Source: JAICJR01 sp036491015 (GTDB taxonomy: Bacteria > Actinomycetota > Thermoleophilia > Solirubrobacterales > Thermoleophilaceae). From it: a stretch of 7,484 nt of DNA. The notes below the pieces were generated by a model, which worked only from the letters and a program-made list of their open reading frames with translations, searched no databases and had not been told where the DNA came from. The stretch lies in contig DASXCV010000078.1 of NCBI GenBank assembly GCA_036491015.1, positions 1 through 7,484 on the forward strand. The letters are read 5' to 3'. Shown in pieces: positions 1-5,290 of the stretch. The translations under genes and the position numbers were made by a program. Numbering within the stretch: position 1 is the stretch's first letter; each line of letters starts with the position of its first letter.

Positions 1-308
1 CCCTCGCCCACCGGGATCTCGAGCAGGCGGCCGGTGCGCTTGACCGTGTCGCCCTCCTCGATCTTGTCCCACTCGCCGAACAGCACCACGCCGACGTTGT
101 CGGACTCGAGGTTGAGCGCCAGGCCGGTGACGTCGTGCGGCAGCGAGAGCAGCTCGAGCGACATGCAGTTGTCGAGCCCGTGGACACGGGCGATGCCGTC
201 GGCGATGGAGAGGACCGTGCCGACCTCGGACAGGTCGGCCTCGCCCTCGTCGAGCCCCTCGATGCGGCTCTTGAGAATGCTTGTGATCTCGTCGGGCTTG
301 ATCTGCAT
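1..308 (-). CDS. atpA: ATP synthase F1 subunit alpha, N-terminal part (runs off the left edge)
   Basis: The first 102 codons of the alpha subunit, translated by eye from the minus strand. The protein begins MQIKPDEITSILKSRIEG, the standard alpha N-terminal helix that binds the delta subunit, and continues into the beta-barrel domain with IADGIARVHGLDN (about residues 35-47) and the stretch ending GVVLFGE. Alpha alternates with beta in the F1 hexamer and carries non-catalytic nucleotide sites; the Walker region lies beyond the window. The ATG start fits the family N-terminus, and 19 nt separate it from the atpH stop. The ribosome-binding signal is weak: the best purine run (GAAAGG) lies about 14 nt upstream, so translation may depend on coupling to atpH. 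The gene order b-delta-alpha is the usual bacterial one. Confidence 0.96.
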   Translation of the reverse strand, partial: MQIKPDEITSILKSRIEGLDEGEADLSEVGTVLSIADGIARVHGLDNCMSLELLSLPHDVTGLALNLESDNVGVVLFGEWDKIEEGDTVKRTGRLLEIPVGE

Positions 309-327
309 TGCGTGAGAAGTTGCCTTT

Positions 328-861
328 CTAGGCCGCGCTTGCGACCTGCCTCCTGAGTCGTTCGAGACGGTTGCGGACGCTCGCGTCGAGCACCATGTTG
401 CCCACCCGGATCACGAGTCCGCCGATCAGATCGGGATCGACGGTCGCGGCGAGCTCCACCTTGTGTCCCGTCTGCTCCTGGATCTTGTCGCCGATGCCCT
501 TCACGGTCTCCTCGTCCAGGTCCACCGCGCTGGTCACCGACACCTCCAGCAGCTTCTGCTCCTTCGCCCAGAGCGAGTCGTACTCGCGCCGGATCCGGAA
601 CAGCACCGGCAGCCGGTGCTTCTCGGCGAGCAGCTCGAGAAAGCGAACGAAGTACTCGTTCCCTCCCTCGATCACCTTAGCGACGCCGTCCTTCTTCTCA
701 CCCGAGCTGAAGTAGGGCGAGAAGAAGAAAACCTGCAGCTCGCGGTTCTCCGACAGCACGTCGGCGAACTCGTCGATCTGCTCGTGGATCTCGTCGAGCT
801 GCCCCTGATCCTGGGCCACCTCGAAGAGCGAGCGCGCGTAGACCTCGGCGATCTCTTCCAT
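328..861 (-). CDS. atpH: ATP synthase subunit delta (OSCP-like stator subunit)
   Basis: A 177-aa protein starting MEEIAEVYARSLFEVAQ, the typical delta N-terminus (an A-x-x-YA-x-ALFE-type motif). The C-terminal family signature lies at residues 142-170: VDPDLIGGLVIRVG followed by D159 and a basic RNRLERLRR tail. Delta sits on top of F1 and links the alpha N-termini to the b-subunit stalk. The length matches the ordinary bacterial subunit. It lacks the long N-terminal extension or b-domain fusion found in many Actinomycetes, which argues for a deeper actinobacterial lineage or another phylum. The start was chosen because GGAG lies 5 nt upstream, inside the 3' end of atpF, and the atpF stop is only 2 nt away. 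A long open frame extends upstream through atpF, but only this start gives a family-like N-terminus. Confidence 0.96.
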   Translation of the reverse strand: MEEIAEVYARSLFEVAQDQGQLDEIHEQIDEFADVLSENRELQVFFFSPYFSSGEKKDGVAKVIEGGNEYFVRFLELLAEKHRLPVLFRIRREYDSLWAKEQKLLEVSVTSAVDLDEETVKGIGDKIQEQTGHKVELAATVDPDLIGGLVIRVGNMVLDASVRNRLERLRRQVASAA

Positions 862-863
862 CG

Positions 864-1448
864 TTACTCCGCGGACCCTCCGTTGCCGCTCGAGGCGCCC
901 TCGGGCGCGAGCTGCGAGAAGTCGATCTCGTCGAGCGCCTCCTCGACCAGACGGCGGTGGTCGGCGTCGTCGAGCGACTTGCGCGCGAGCTTCTCGGTGG
1001 CGAGCACCGTGAGGTTGGCCACCTCGCCCCGGATCTCCTCGAGCGCGCGACGCGTCTCGGCCTCGATGTCGCGGCGCGTGCGCTCCATCAGCTCCTCGCG
1101 CGACTCCTTGGCCTGCGCGAGCGTCTCCTCCTGCACCCGGTCGGCCGCCTTCCGCGCGCGGGAGACGATGTCCTCCGCCTGCTCGCGGGCCTCGCGCAGG
1201 CGTGCGCGGTACTCCTCGAGCAGGGCGTCCGCCTCGATGCGGGTGCGCTCGGCCGCGTCGATCGACTCCTCGATCGCCTTGCGCCGCCTGTCGAGCGCCT
1301 CGCCGATGCGCGGGAAGGCGAGCTTCTGGAGCAGGAGCAGCGCGATGCCGAACGCGATCAGCGTCCAGATCATCAGCCCGACGTTGGGGCTGACGAGGAA
1401 GTTGCCGCCGCTGTCCGCGGCGAGCACGGTGTCGATCGCGCCCGTCAT
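864..1448 (-). CDS. atpF: ATP synthase Fo subunit b (peripheral stalk)
   Basis: A 194-aa protein. One membrane helix lies at about residues 23-45 (GLMIWTLIAFGIALLLLQKL), followed by the conserved break FPRIGEALDRR (45-55) and a long charged, alanine-rich coiled coil (about 50-150). This is the layout of subunit b, whose dimer forms the peripheral stalk that holds F1 against rotation and binds delta at its C-terminus. The last 15 residues are a flexible Gly/Ser/Glu tail. The ATG directly abuts the TAG stop of atpE with no spacer, so translation is probably coupled. Only one b-type gene is visible, so a homodimer is expected, although a b' gene elsewhere cannot be excluded. Confidence 0.96.
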   Translation of the reverse strand: MTGAIDTVLAADSGGNFLVSPNVGLMIWTLIAFGIALLLLQKLAFPRIGEALDRRRKAIEESIDAAERTRIEADALLEEYRARLREAREQAEDIVSRARKAADRVQEETLAQAKESREELMERTRRDIEAETRRALEEIRGEVANLTVLATEKLARKSLDDADHRRLVEEALDEIDFSQLAPEGASSGNGGSAE

Positions 1449-1715
1449 CTACTTCGAGAGGAAGAACGCGATCAGGCCGAAGATGAACGCGTAGAAGATG
1501 ATCGCCTCGGTGAGCGCGAAGCCGAGCCACTGGATGCTCGTGATCTCGTCACGCATCTCGGGCTGGCGCGTGACCGACTCGATCACCTTGCCGAAGATGT
1601 ACCCGACGCCGATGCCAGGGCCGATCGTTCCGAGGCCCGCTCCGACACCGAGTGCGATCGGCTTGCCGACGTTCGTGGCCGCTCCGATCACGTCAGGGAG
1701 TCCTGTGAGGTCCAT
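1449..1715 (-). CDS. atpE: ATP synthase Fo subunit c (rotor ring)
   Basis: An 88-aa hairpin of two membrane helices. Helix 1 carries the glycine repeat that packs the ring (G23, G25, G27, G29, G32, G34, G36, G38). The polar loop that contacts gamma/epsilon is R50-Q51-P52-E53. Helix 2 carries the ion-binding carboxylate E70 in GFALTEAIIFYAF. Judged against the Ilyobacter-type Na+ site, the position of its glutamine is V37 here, and the Ser/Thr after the carboxylate is replaced by A71-I72, so proton coupling is inferred. The gene is preceded by AAGGAGG, the strongest Shine-Dalgarno in the operon, as expected for a subunit made in many copies. Confidence 0.97.
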   Translation of the reverse strand: MDLTGLPDVIGAATNVGKPIALGVGAGLGTIGPGIGVGYIFGKVIESVTRQPEMRDEITSIQWLGFALTEAIIFYAFIFGLIAFFLSK

Positions 1716-1718
1716 GAT

Positions 1719-1725
1719 CCTCCTT
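1719..1725 (-). promoter_or_regulatory. Strong Shine-Dalgarno (AAGGAGG) of atpE
   Basis: On the minus strand AAGGAGG lies 3 nt before the atpE ATG, in the 13-nt gap after the atpB stop. It is a full anti-16S match, while the other atp genes here have partial matches. High initiation on atpE is a known way to obtain excess c subunit from a polycistronic message. Confidence 0.8.
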
Positions 1726-1728
1726 AGA

Positions 1729-2628
1729 TCAATGCGACTCGGCGACCGCGCCGCCGAGGTAGATGGCTGTGAGAGTGGCGAAGATGAATGCCTGCAGGCC
1801 GGCGATCAGCACGACCTCGAACAGGAAGAAGAGGATGGCCACGATCAGGGTGATCGGGCCCACCGCCGCGAGGCCGAGCAGCACAACGAGGCCGCCGCCC
1901 ATGAACAGGATCAGCAGGTGGCCGGCGAGGATGTTGGCGAACAACCGGACAGACAGCGAGATGATCCGGACGAACTGCGAGATCACCTCGATCGGCGCCA
2001 CGAGAAATAGGAGTTGGCGGGGCGTGCCGGCGGGAATCCAGCTCTTGATGTAGCCCCTGAAGCCCTTGGCCCGGATTCCCTCGATGTGGTAGCTGAACCA
2101 GACGATCAGCGTCAGCACCAGCGGGATCGAGATGTTGGCCGTGGCCGCGTAGATCGCGAAGCCGGGGATGTGGGCGCCGAAGATGTTGAACTTCTCGAGG
2201 GTGTTGGTGGGCAGCGGGATGTAACCGAGTAGGTTCGAAAAGAGAATCCATAGGAACAGGGTCCCGATGAACGGGAACCACTTCCGCGCCATCTCCTCGT
2301 CCATGTTTCCGCGCGTGATGTTGGTGTAGGCGAGGTCGTAGATCGACTCGACCGCCGTCTGAACGCGGTTGGGCTTGTCCTCCATGCGCTTGGCCACGTA
2401 GATGATCGCCGAGACCGTGAGCGCGGTGGCGAGGAACAGGTACAGCACCGCCTTGTTGATGCTCAGGTTGAGCGAGCCGATGTGGATCGGGACCCAGTCG
2501 ACGAGCTTGAACTCGTTCTGAGGCTGGTAGGAGAGGTTCTGGCCCTCGCTGCCGAAGATCAGGAACAGCCCGACGCAGATGGCCAGGAGGACGCCGACGG
2601 CGGACACGATGATCACGCGGCGGCTCAT
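1729..2628 (-). CDS. atpB: ATP synthase Fo subunit a (stator proton channel)
   Basis: A 299-aa multi-pass membrane protein. The essential stator arginine is R228 within SLSVRLFANILAGH. The conserved C-terminal block GLQAFIFATLTAIYL ends in AVAESH. N232 and Q279 match the conserved Asn and Gln of the family. H237 occupies the position of E. coli E219, and acidic E271 lies near the position of E. coli H245, resembling the His/acid swap of mitochondrial and alphaproteobacterial subunits. The spacing from E271 to Q279 is 8 residues, where E. coli H245 to Q252 is 7. Subunit a forms the two half-channels that pass protons to the c ring. The N-terminus has one hydrophobic segment (4-26) and a periplasmic-like loop. 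The ATG overlaps the upstream stop as ATGA. Confidence 0.96.
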   Translation of the reverse strand: MSRRVIIVSAVGVLLAICVGLFLIFGSEGQNLSYQPQNEFKLVDWVPIHIGSLNLSINKAVLYLFLATALTVSAIIYVAKRMEDKPNRVQTAVESIYDLAYTNITRGNMDEEMARKWFPFIGTLFLWILFSNLLGYIPLPTNTLEKFNIFGAHIPGFAIYAATANISIPLVLTLIVWFSYHIEGIRAKGFRGYIKSWIPAGTPRQLLFLVAPIEVISQFVRIISLSVRLFANILAGHLLILFMGGGLVVLLGLAAVGPITLIVAILFFLFEVVLIAGLQAFIFATLTAIYLGGAVAESH

Positions 2629-3029
2629 CGCTTGGACCCGCCCTTGCCCGCGAGCGGGTTGAGGATCAGCGTCATCATGAGATTGACGGTGAAGGCGGCG
2701 AGGAACAGGAAGCCGGCCGCGGCGCCCGCCGTGCCGTTGATGAGTCCGACGCCGAAGATCGCGAGCGCCACGAAGAAGCCGCGGGCGATCACGCCGCCGA
2801 CCATCACGCCGAGGAAGCTCGTCATGTCCTCGGTCTGGGCGGCGCTGCGCTGCAGCAGGGCGGAGATCACGCGCTGCGCGACATAGGCCGCGCTGCCGCC
2901 GATCCAGCCGAGGAGCGGGAGCCCCGTGCCGATGAAGATCGGCAGCGCGCACACGAGCAGCGTGATGTCGAGGTAGCCGAGCAGGCGCACGGATAGCGGC
3001 GCGCTCGGTGGCTGTGAGCCGGTGCTCAC
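2625..3029 (-). CDS. atpI: AtpI-like membrane protein of the ATP synthase operon
   Basis: A 134-aa hydrophobic protein with four predicted membrane segments (about 19-36, 37-58, 73-96, 100-124) and a short basic tail GKGGSKR. Size, topology and position directly upstream of atpB fit AtpI (UncI), a poorly conserved factor reported to help c-ring assembly or Mg2+ supply. Sequence similarity alone is weak, so the name rests largely on context. The GTG start at 3029 is preferred: GGGAG lies 6 nt upstream and it sits 10 nt after the preceding stop. The frame also opens at a TTG 13 codons earlier, but that would overlap the upstream gene and has no better ribosome site. The stop overlaps the atpB start by 4 nt. 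Confidence 0.7.
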   Translation of the reverse strand: MSTGSQPPSAPLSVRLLGYLDITLLVCALPIFIGTGLPLLGWIGGSAAYVAQRVISALLQRSAAQTEDMTSFLGVMVGGVIARGFFVALAIFGVGLINGTAGAAAGFLFLAAFTVNLMMTLILNPLAGKGGSKR

Positions 3030-3035
3030 GGCCGG

Positions 3036-3040
3036 CTCCC
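3036..3040 (-). promoter_or_regulatory. Shine-Dalgarno that decides the atpI GTG start
   Basis: GGGAG on the minus strand, 6 nt before GTG at 3029. It overlaps the TAG stop of the upstream atpZ-like gene, favouring re-initiation there over the in-frame TTG at 3068. Confidence 0.6.
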
Positions 3041-3228
3041 TAGATGTCCTTAAAGCGGTTGTAGACAAGTGCGAAACCCAGTCCGAAACCCACGAAGAGC
3101 CCGAGGATGCCGAGCAGCGCCGGTATTCCCAGGACCGCCCCGATTCCTACCCCTGCCCCCGCGCACAGCACTGCCGTCACGACAAGCATGAAGCCCGCCA
3201 ACGCCGCATCGCGTGATCGGTCGGGCAT
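3040..3228 (-). CDS. atpZ: AtpZ-like small membrane protein, first gene of the atp operon
   Basis: A 62-aa protein with two membrane helices (about 8-30 and 36-56) joined by a short turn containing P36, and ending GFALVYNRFKDI. Glycine-rich helices and a short basic/acidic tail after an aromatic residue are typical of the AtpZ/ATPase gene 1 family, which precedes atpI in many bacterial atp operons and has been linked to Mg2+/Ca2+ handling with AtpI. The family assignment is from size, topology and position; the motif match is partial. The ATG at 3228 has only a weak purine-rich leader (GAGAGAG, 8 nt upstream). A shorter start at the second Met (residue 14) would remove the charged N-terminus and is less likely. 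Confidence 0.65.
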   Translation of the reverse strand: MPDRSRDAALAGFMLVVTAVLCAGAGVGIGAVLGIPALLGILGLFVGFGLGFALVYNRFKDI

Positions 3229-3311
3229 GCTTCATTCTCTCTCTTCTCATGGAGGGGTGATTCCCGCGGCGGCGGGAGAGACGGCGGGCGGCGGCTCCCA
3301 GCGGGCCACGC

Positions 3312-3340
3312 AGGGTACACGCTTGTGGACTTTGTAACAA
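3312..3340 (-). promoter_or_regulatory. Candidate promoter of the atp operon
   Basis: On the minus strand TTGTTA (3340-3335) and TACCCT (3317-3312) are separated by exactly 17 nt. Transcription would begin near 3305, giving a leader of about 75 nt before the atpZ-like gene. It is in the only AT-richer part of the divergent spacer. The -10 is a weak match (4/6) and no start site has been measured. Confidence 0.4.
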
Positions 3341-3350
3341 CTTTGTGACA
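3329..3350. repeat. Tandem 11-bp direct repeat, ACTTTGTRACA x2 (possible operator)
   Basis: ACTTTGTAACA (3329-3339) is followed without a gap by ACTTTGTGACA (3340-3350), differing at one position. The 11-bp period puts both half-sites on the same DNA face, the pattern of many OmpR-type response regulator sites (PhoP and MtrA sites in actinobacteria are direct repeats of this kind). It covers the candidate atp -35 box and lies about 50 bp upstream of the fluoride riboswitch. The regulator is unknown. Confidence 0.5.
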
Positions 3351-3354
3351 CTTG

Positions 3355-3374
3355 CTCTAAGGCTTCTCTTAGGG
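3355..3374. repeat. Short inverted repeat in the divergent control region
   Basis: CTCTAAG (3355-3361) pairs with CTTAGGG (3368-3374), seven pairs including one G-U, around a 6-nt loop. It could be a small operator between the direct repeat and the plus-strand promoter. There is no T-run after it, so it does not look like an intrinsic terminator. Confidence 0.35.
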
Positions 3375-3387
3375 CTACGGCGGCCGG

Positions 3388-3393
3388 TATTGT
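3388..3393 (+). promoter_or_regulatory. Candidate -10 box of the fluoride operon
   Basis: TATTGT lies 7 nt upstream of the first base of the riboswitch aptamer, so transcription from it would begin at about 3400 and produce the aptamer as the exact 5' end of the message. No good -35 element is seen 16-18 nt upstream, so an activator or another sigma factor may be needed. Confidence 0.35.
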
Positions 3394-3400
3394 GCCTGTT

Positions 3401-3452
3401 GAGCGATGGGGCTCGCTCCATAACCGCGGCGTCGCCGCTGATGGCCTCTACC
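3401..3452 (+). promoter_or_regulatory. Fluoride riboswitch (crcB motif) aptamer
   Basis: The 52-nt segment matches the fluoride riboswitch architecture in order. The first hairpin is GAGCG (3401-3405), loop ATGGGGCT (3406-3413), CGCTC (3414-3418). The linker CATAAC leads to a second hairpin, GCGGC (3426-3430), loop GTC, GCCGC (3434-3438). The hallmark 3' segment TGATGGCCTCTACC follows (3439-3452). The pseudoknot forms between GGGGCT (3408-3413) and GGCCTC (3443-3448), six pairs with two G-U. The layout is that of the Thermotoga petrophila aptamer of known structure. It binds F- through Mg2+ ions and normally switches fluoride-resistance genes on; it lies 28 nt upstream of a crcB gene on the same strand. 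Confidence 0.93.
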
Positions 3453-3473
3453 CCGTGTCCGCGAGAGTGGAGG
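3445..3473 (+). promoter_or_regulatory. Riboswitch expression platform: anti-Shine-Dalgarno pairing
   Basis: CCTCTAC (3445-3451) can pair over all seven positions (one G-U) with GTGGAGG (3467-3473), which contains the GGAGG Shine-Dalgarno 7 nt before the first crcB start. The CCTC part also forms the 3' arm of the aptamer pseudoknot, so the two structures exclude each other. Fluoride binding would therefore free the ribosome site. No terminator hairpin with a T-run is present, which also points to translational control. The pairing is seen; the switching is inferred. Confidence 0.7.
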
Positions 3474-3480
3474 TTCCGAA

Positions 3481-3879
3481 ATGCCGAGCTACGACGTCCG
3501 GGAGCTGACCGCCATCTTCGCCGGCGGCGCCGTCGGCGGCCTCGCGCGCACCGCGCTGTCCGACTGGCTCGCGCCGCCGGCCGGCCACTGGCCGTGGGTC
3601 ACGTTCGCGGTCAACATCGCCGGCGCGTTCATGCTCGGCTGGTTCGCCACGCGGCTCCAGGAACGGCTGCCGCTGTCGGCCTACAAGCGGCCGCTGCTCG
3701 GCACCGGGCTGTGCGGCGCGCTCACCACCTTCTCGACGATGCAGGTGGAGCTCCTGCGCATGCTCGACCGCGGCGACGTGGGGCTCGCGTTCGCATACGC
3801 CGCGGCGAGCGTGCTGGCCGGCTTCGCGGCGGTATGGCTCGCGACGGGACTCGTGCGGCGGGCGCGGGTGGTCGCGTGA
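3481..3879 (+). CDS. crcB: CrcB/Fluc fluoride channel, paralogue 1
   Basis: A 132-aa protein with four membrane helices (about 9-27, 36-57, 71-93, 100-123). Family motifs in order: GGAVGGLAR (15-23), the pore asparagine N45 in TFAVNIAGAF, and GALTTFST (79-86). F84 is the first pore phenylalanine; the second, usually Phe in an FSTF motif, is M87. Fluc channels export fluoride passively and work as antiparallel dimers. Positive residues cluster on one face (R58, R62, K69, R70 and R126, R127, R129), which predicts a fixed orientation with both termini in the cytoplasm. The ATG follows GGAGG by 7 nt and is the first gene behind the fluoride riboswitch. The stop overlaps the next start (GTGA). Confidence 0.95.
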   Translation: MPSYDVRELTAIFAGGAVGGLARTALSDWLAPPAGHWPWVTFAVNIAGAFMLGWFATRLQERLPLSAYKRPLLGTGLCGALTTFSTMQVELLRMLDRGDVGLAFAYAAASVLAGFAAVWLATGLVRRARVVA

Positions 3880-4238
3880 GGGTGCTGGTGTGGACAGCCG
3901 TGGCGCTGCTCGGCGGCTTCGGCGCGCTGCTGCGCTTCGCCGTCGACGGCCTGGTGGCCGAGCGGGTCGCGTCGTCGTCCGAATTTCCCTGGGGCACGTT
4001 CGTGGTGAACATCAGCGGCGCGTTCGTGCTCGGCCTGGTGGCGGGGATCGCGCTGCACGGCGACGCGCTGCTGCTCGCCGGCACCGCCGCGCTCGGCTCC
4101 TACACCACGTTCTCGACGTGGATGCTCGAGGCACACCGGCTCGGCGAGGACGGGTCGCTGCCGCTCGCGCTCGTGAACATCGCGCTGAGCCTGCTGGTGG
4201 GCGTGGGCGCCGCGGCGCTCGGGCGGGCGATCGGATGA
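3876..4238 (+). CDS. crcB: CrcB/Fluc fluoride channel, paralogue 2
   Basis: A 120-aa second Fluc subunit. It carries GGFGALLRF (13-21), the pore asparagine N45 in TFVVNISGAF, and GSYTTFST (74-81). F79 is kept as the first pore phenylalanine and the second is W82. Four membrane helices are predicted. Unlike its partner, the loop between helices 2 and 3 (around HGD, 61-63) has no Lys or Arg, and the C-terminal tail has a single Arg. This fits the opposite membrane orientation and hence a heterodimer. The GTG start is chosen because it overlaps the preceding stop by 4 nt and gives a normal N-terminus; GTG codons at the third and fifth positions are alternatives. The stop overlaps the following ATG. 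Confidence 0.94.
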   Translation: MRVLVWTAVALLGGFGALLRFAVDGLVAERVASSSEFPWGTFVVNISGAFVLGLVAGIALHGDALLLAGTAALGSYTTFSTWMLEAHRLGEDGSLPLALVNIALSLLVGVGAAALGRAIG

Positions 4239-5290
4239 ACTCGGACTGCCTCAAGCTCACGATCTACTTCGGCGAACGCGACCGCGCGGGCGGCTCGTTC
4301 CTCGCCGACGCGCTGCTCGACCTGTTCGAGCGCGAGCGGCTCGCAACGAGCGTGCTGCTGCGCGCGGCCGAGGGCTTCGGGGAGAAGCAGCGGCTGCAGA
4401 CCGCACGGCTCCTCTCGCTGTCCGAGGACCTGCCGGTGGTGGCGGTGGCCGTGGATGCGCGCGAGCGGATCCAGGCGCTCTTGCCGGAGGTCGAGTCGGT
4501 GATGGGCGACGGGCTCGTGACGCTCGAGCGCGCGCGGCTCCTCGGCCACTCGCCGGTCGACGGCGGGGAGCTGTCCGGGCCGACCAAGCTGACGGTCTAC
4601 TGCGGCCGCTCCGAGCCGGTGCTCGAGCTGGTGGAGCTGCTGCACCGGCGCGGCGTGGCGGGGGCCACGGCGCTGCTCGGCGTGGACGGGACCGCGCATG
4701 GCGAGCGCCGGCGCGCGCGCTTCCTCGGCCGCAACGCCGACGTTCCGCTGATGGTGATCTCGGTGGGCGACGGCGCGCGGATGGCGGAGGTGCTGCCGGA
4801 GATCGGCTCGCTGCTGCGGCGGCCGCTCGTCACGCTCGAGCGCGTGACCGTCTGCCGGCGCGACGGTGAGGCGGTGGCCGACCCGCCCGAGTTGCCGACG
4901 CGCGACCCGGGCACGGGCCTCGGCGTGTGGCAGAAGCTGATGGTCTACACGAGCGAGCAGGCGCGCCACGGCCGCCACCCGCTGCACGTGGCGCTGATCC
5001 GGCGCCTCCGCGAGGAGGGCGCGAGCGGCGCCACGGCGCTGCGCGGTTTCTGGGGTTACCACGGCGACCACGCGCCGCACGGCGACCGGCTGCTGTCGCT
5101 GCGGCGGCACGTGCCGGTGGTGACCGTCGTGGTGGACACGCCGGAGCGCACGCGGCGCTGGCTCGAGGTGGTGTCCGAGCTCACCGGCGAGACTGGGCTC
5201 GTGACGAGCGAGATGGTGCCCGCCTTCCGCGCCACCGGGCCTGGCCTGGTGGCGGGCGGGCTCGACCTGTCCGGGCCACTCGCCCCATGA
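4235..5290 (+). CDS. Protein of three tandem DUF190 (PII-like) domains
   Basis: A 351-aa soluble protein built from three copies of the DUF190 fold. Copy 1 (about 5-104) opens CLKLTIYFGE and ends GLVTLERARLL. Copy 2 (116-207) opens TKLTVYCGR and ends LVTLERVTVC. Copy 3 (232-331) opens QKLMVYTSE and ends GLVTSEMVPAF. Each has the hydrophobic beta strand before the last helix (LPVVAVAVDARE, VPLMVISVGDG, VPVVTVVVDTPE). Copy 3 keeps the GFWGYHGDHAPHG loop best, copy 1 has a shorter GFGEKQ loop, and copy 2 is the most changed. DUF190 proteins are usually single-domain, resemble PII signalling proteins and often neighbour crcB; their biochemical role is not established. Both ends overlap the neighbouring genes as ATGA, so it is probably made with the channels. 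Confidence 0.9.
   Translation: MNSDCLKLTIYFGERDRAGGSFLADALLDLFERERLATSVLLRAAEGFGEKQRLQTARLLSLSEDLPVVAVAVDARERIQALLPEVESVMGDGLVTLERARLLGHSPVDGGELSGPTKLTVYCGRSEPVLELVELLHRRGVAGATALLGVDGTAHGERRRARFLGRNADVPLMVISVGDGARMAEVLPEIGSLLRRPLVTLERVTVCRRDGEAVADPPELPTRDPGTGLGVWQKLMVYTSEQARHGRHPLHVALIRRLREEGASGATALRGFWGYHGDHAPHGDRLLSLRRHVPVVTVVVDTPERTRRWLEVVSELTGETGLVTSEMVPAFRATGPGLVAGGLDLSGPLAP

Noticed and set aside
463..1494. Large plus-strand open frames opposite atpH, atpF and atpE
   Set aside because: They are antisense shadows caused by high GC and third-position bias; the minus-strand proteins are unambiguous.
862..1530. Long minus-strand open frame continuing upstream of atpH through atpF and into atpE
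   Set aside because: It lies out of frame over a clear subunit b gene, its translation is Arg/Pro/Gly-rich with no family resemblance, and atpH has its own start and ribosome site at 861.
3029..3068. TTG start at 3068 for the atpI-like gene
   Set aside because: It would overlap the upstream gene by 29 nt; the GTG at 3029 has GGGAG at good spacing and follows the upstream stop.
3050..3421. 123-aa minus-strand frame across the divergent spacer
   Set aside because: It reads through the riboswitch and promoter region and out of frame through the atpZ-like gene; it is Arg-rich with no domain.
4100..5110. 336-aa minus-strand open frame opposite the DUF190 gene
   Set aside because: Composition is His/Arg/Ala-rich without domains, and it lies antisense to a protein with three recognisable domains.
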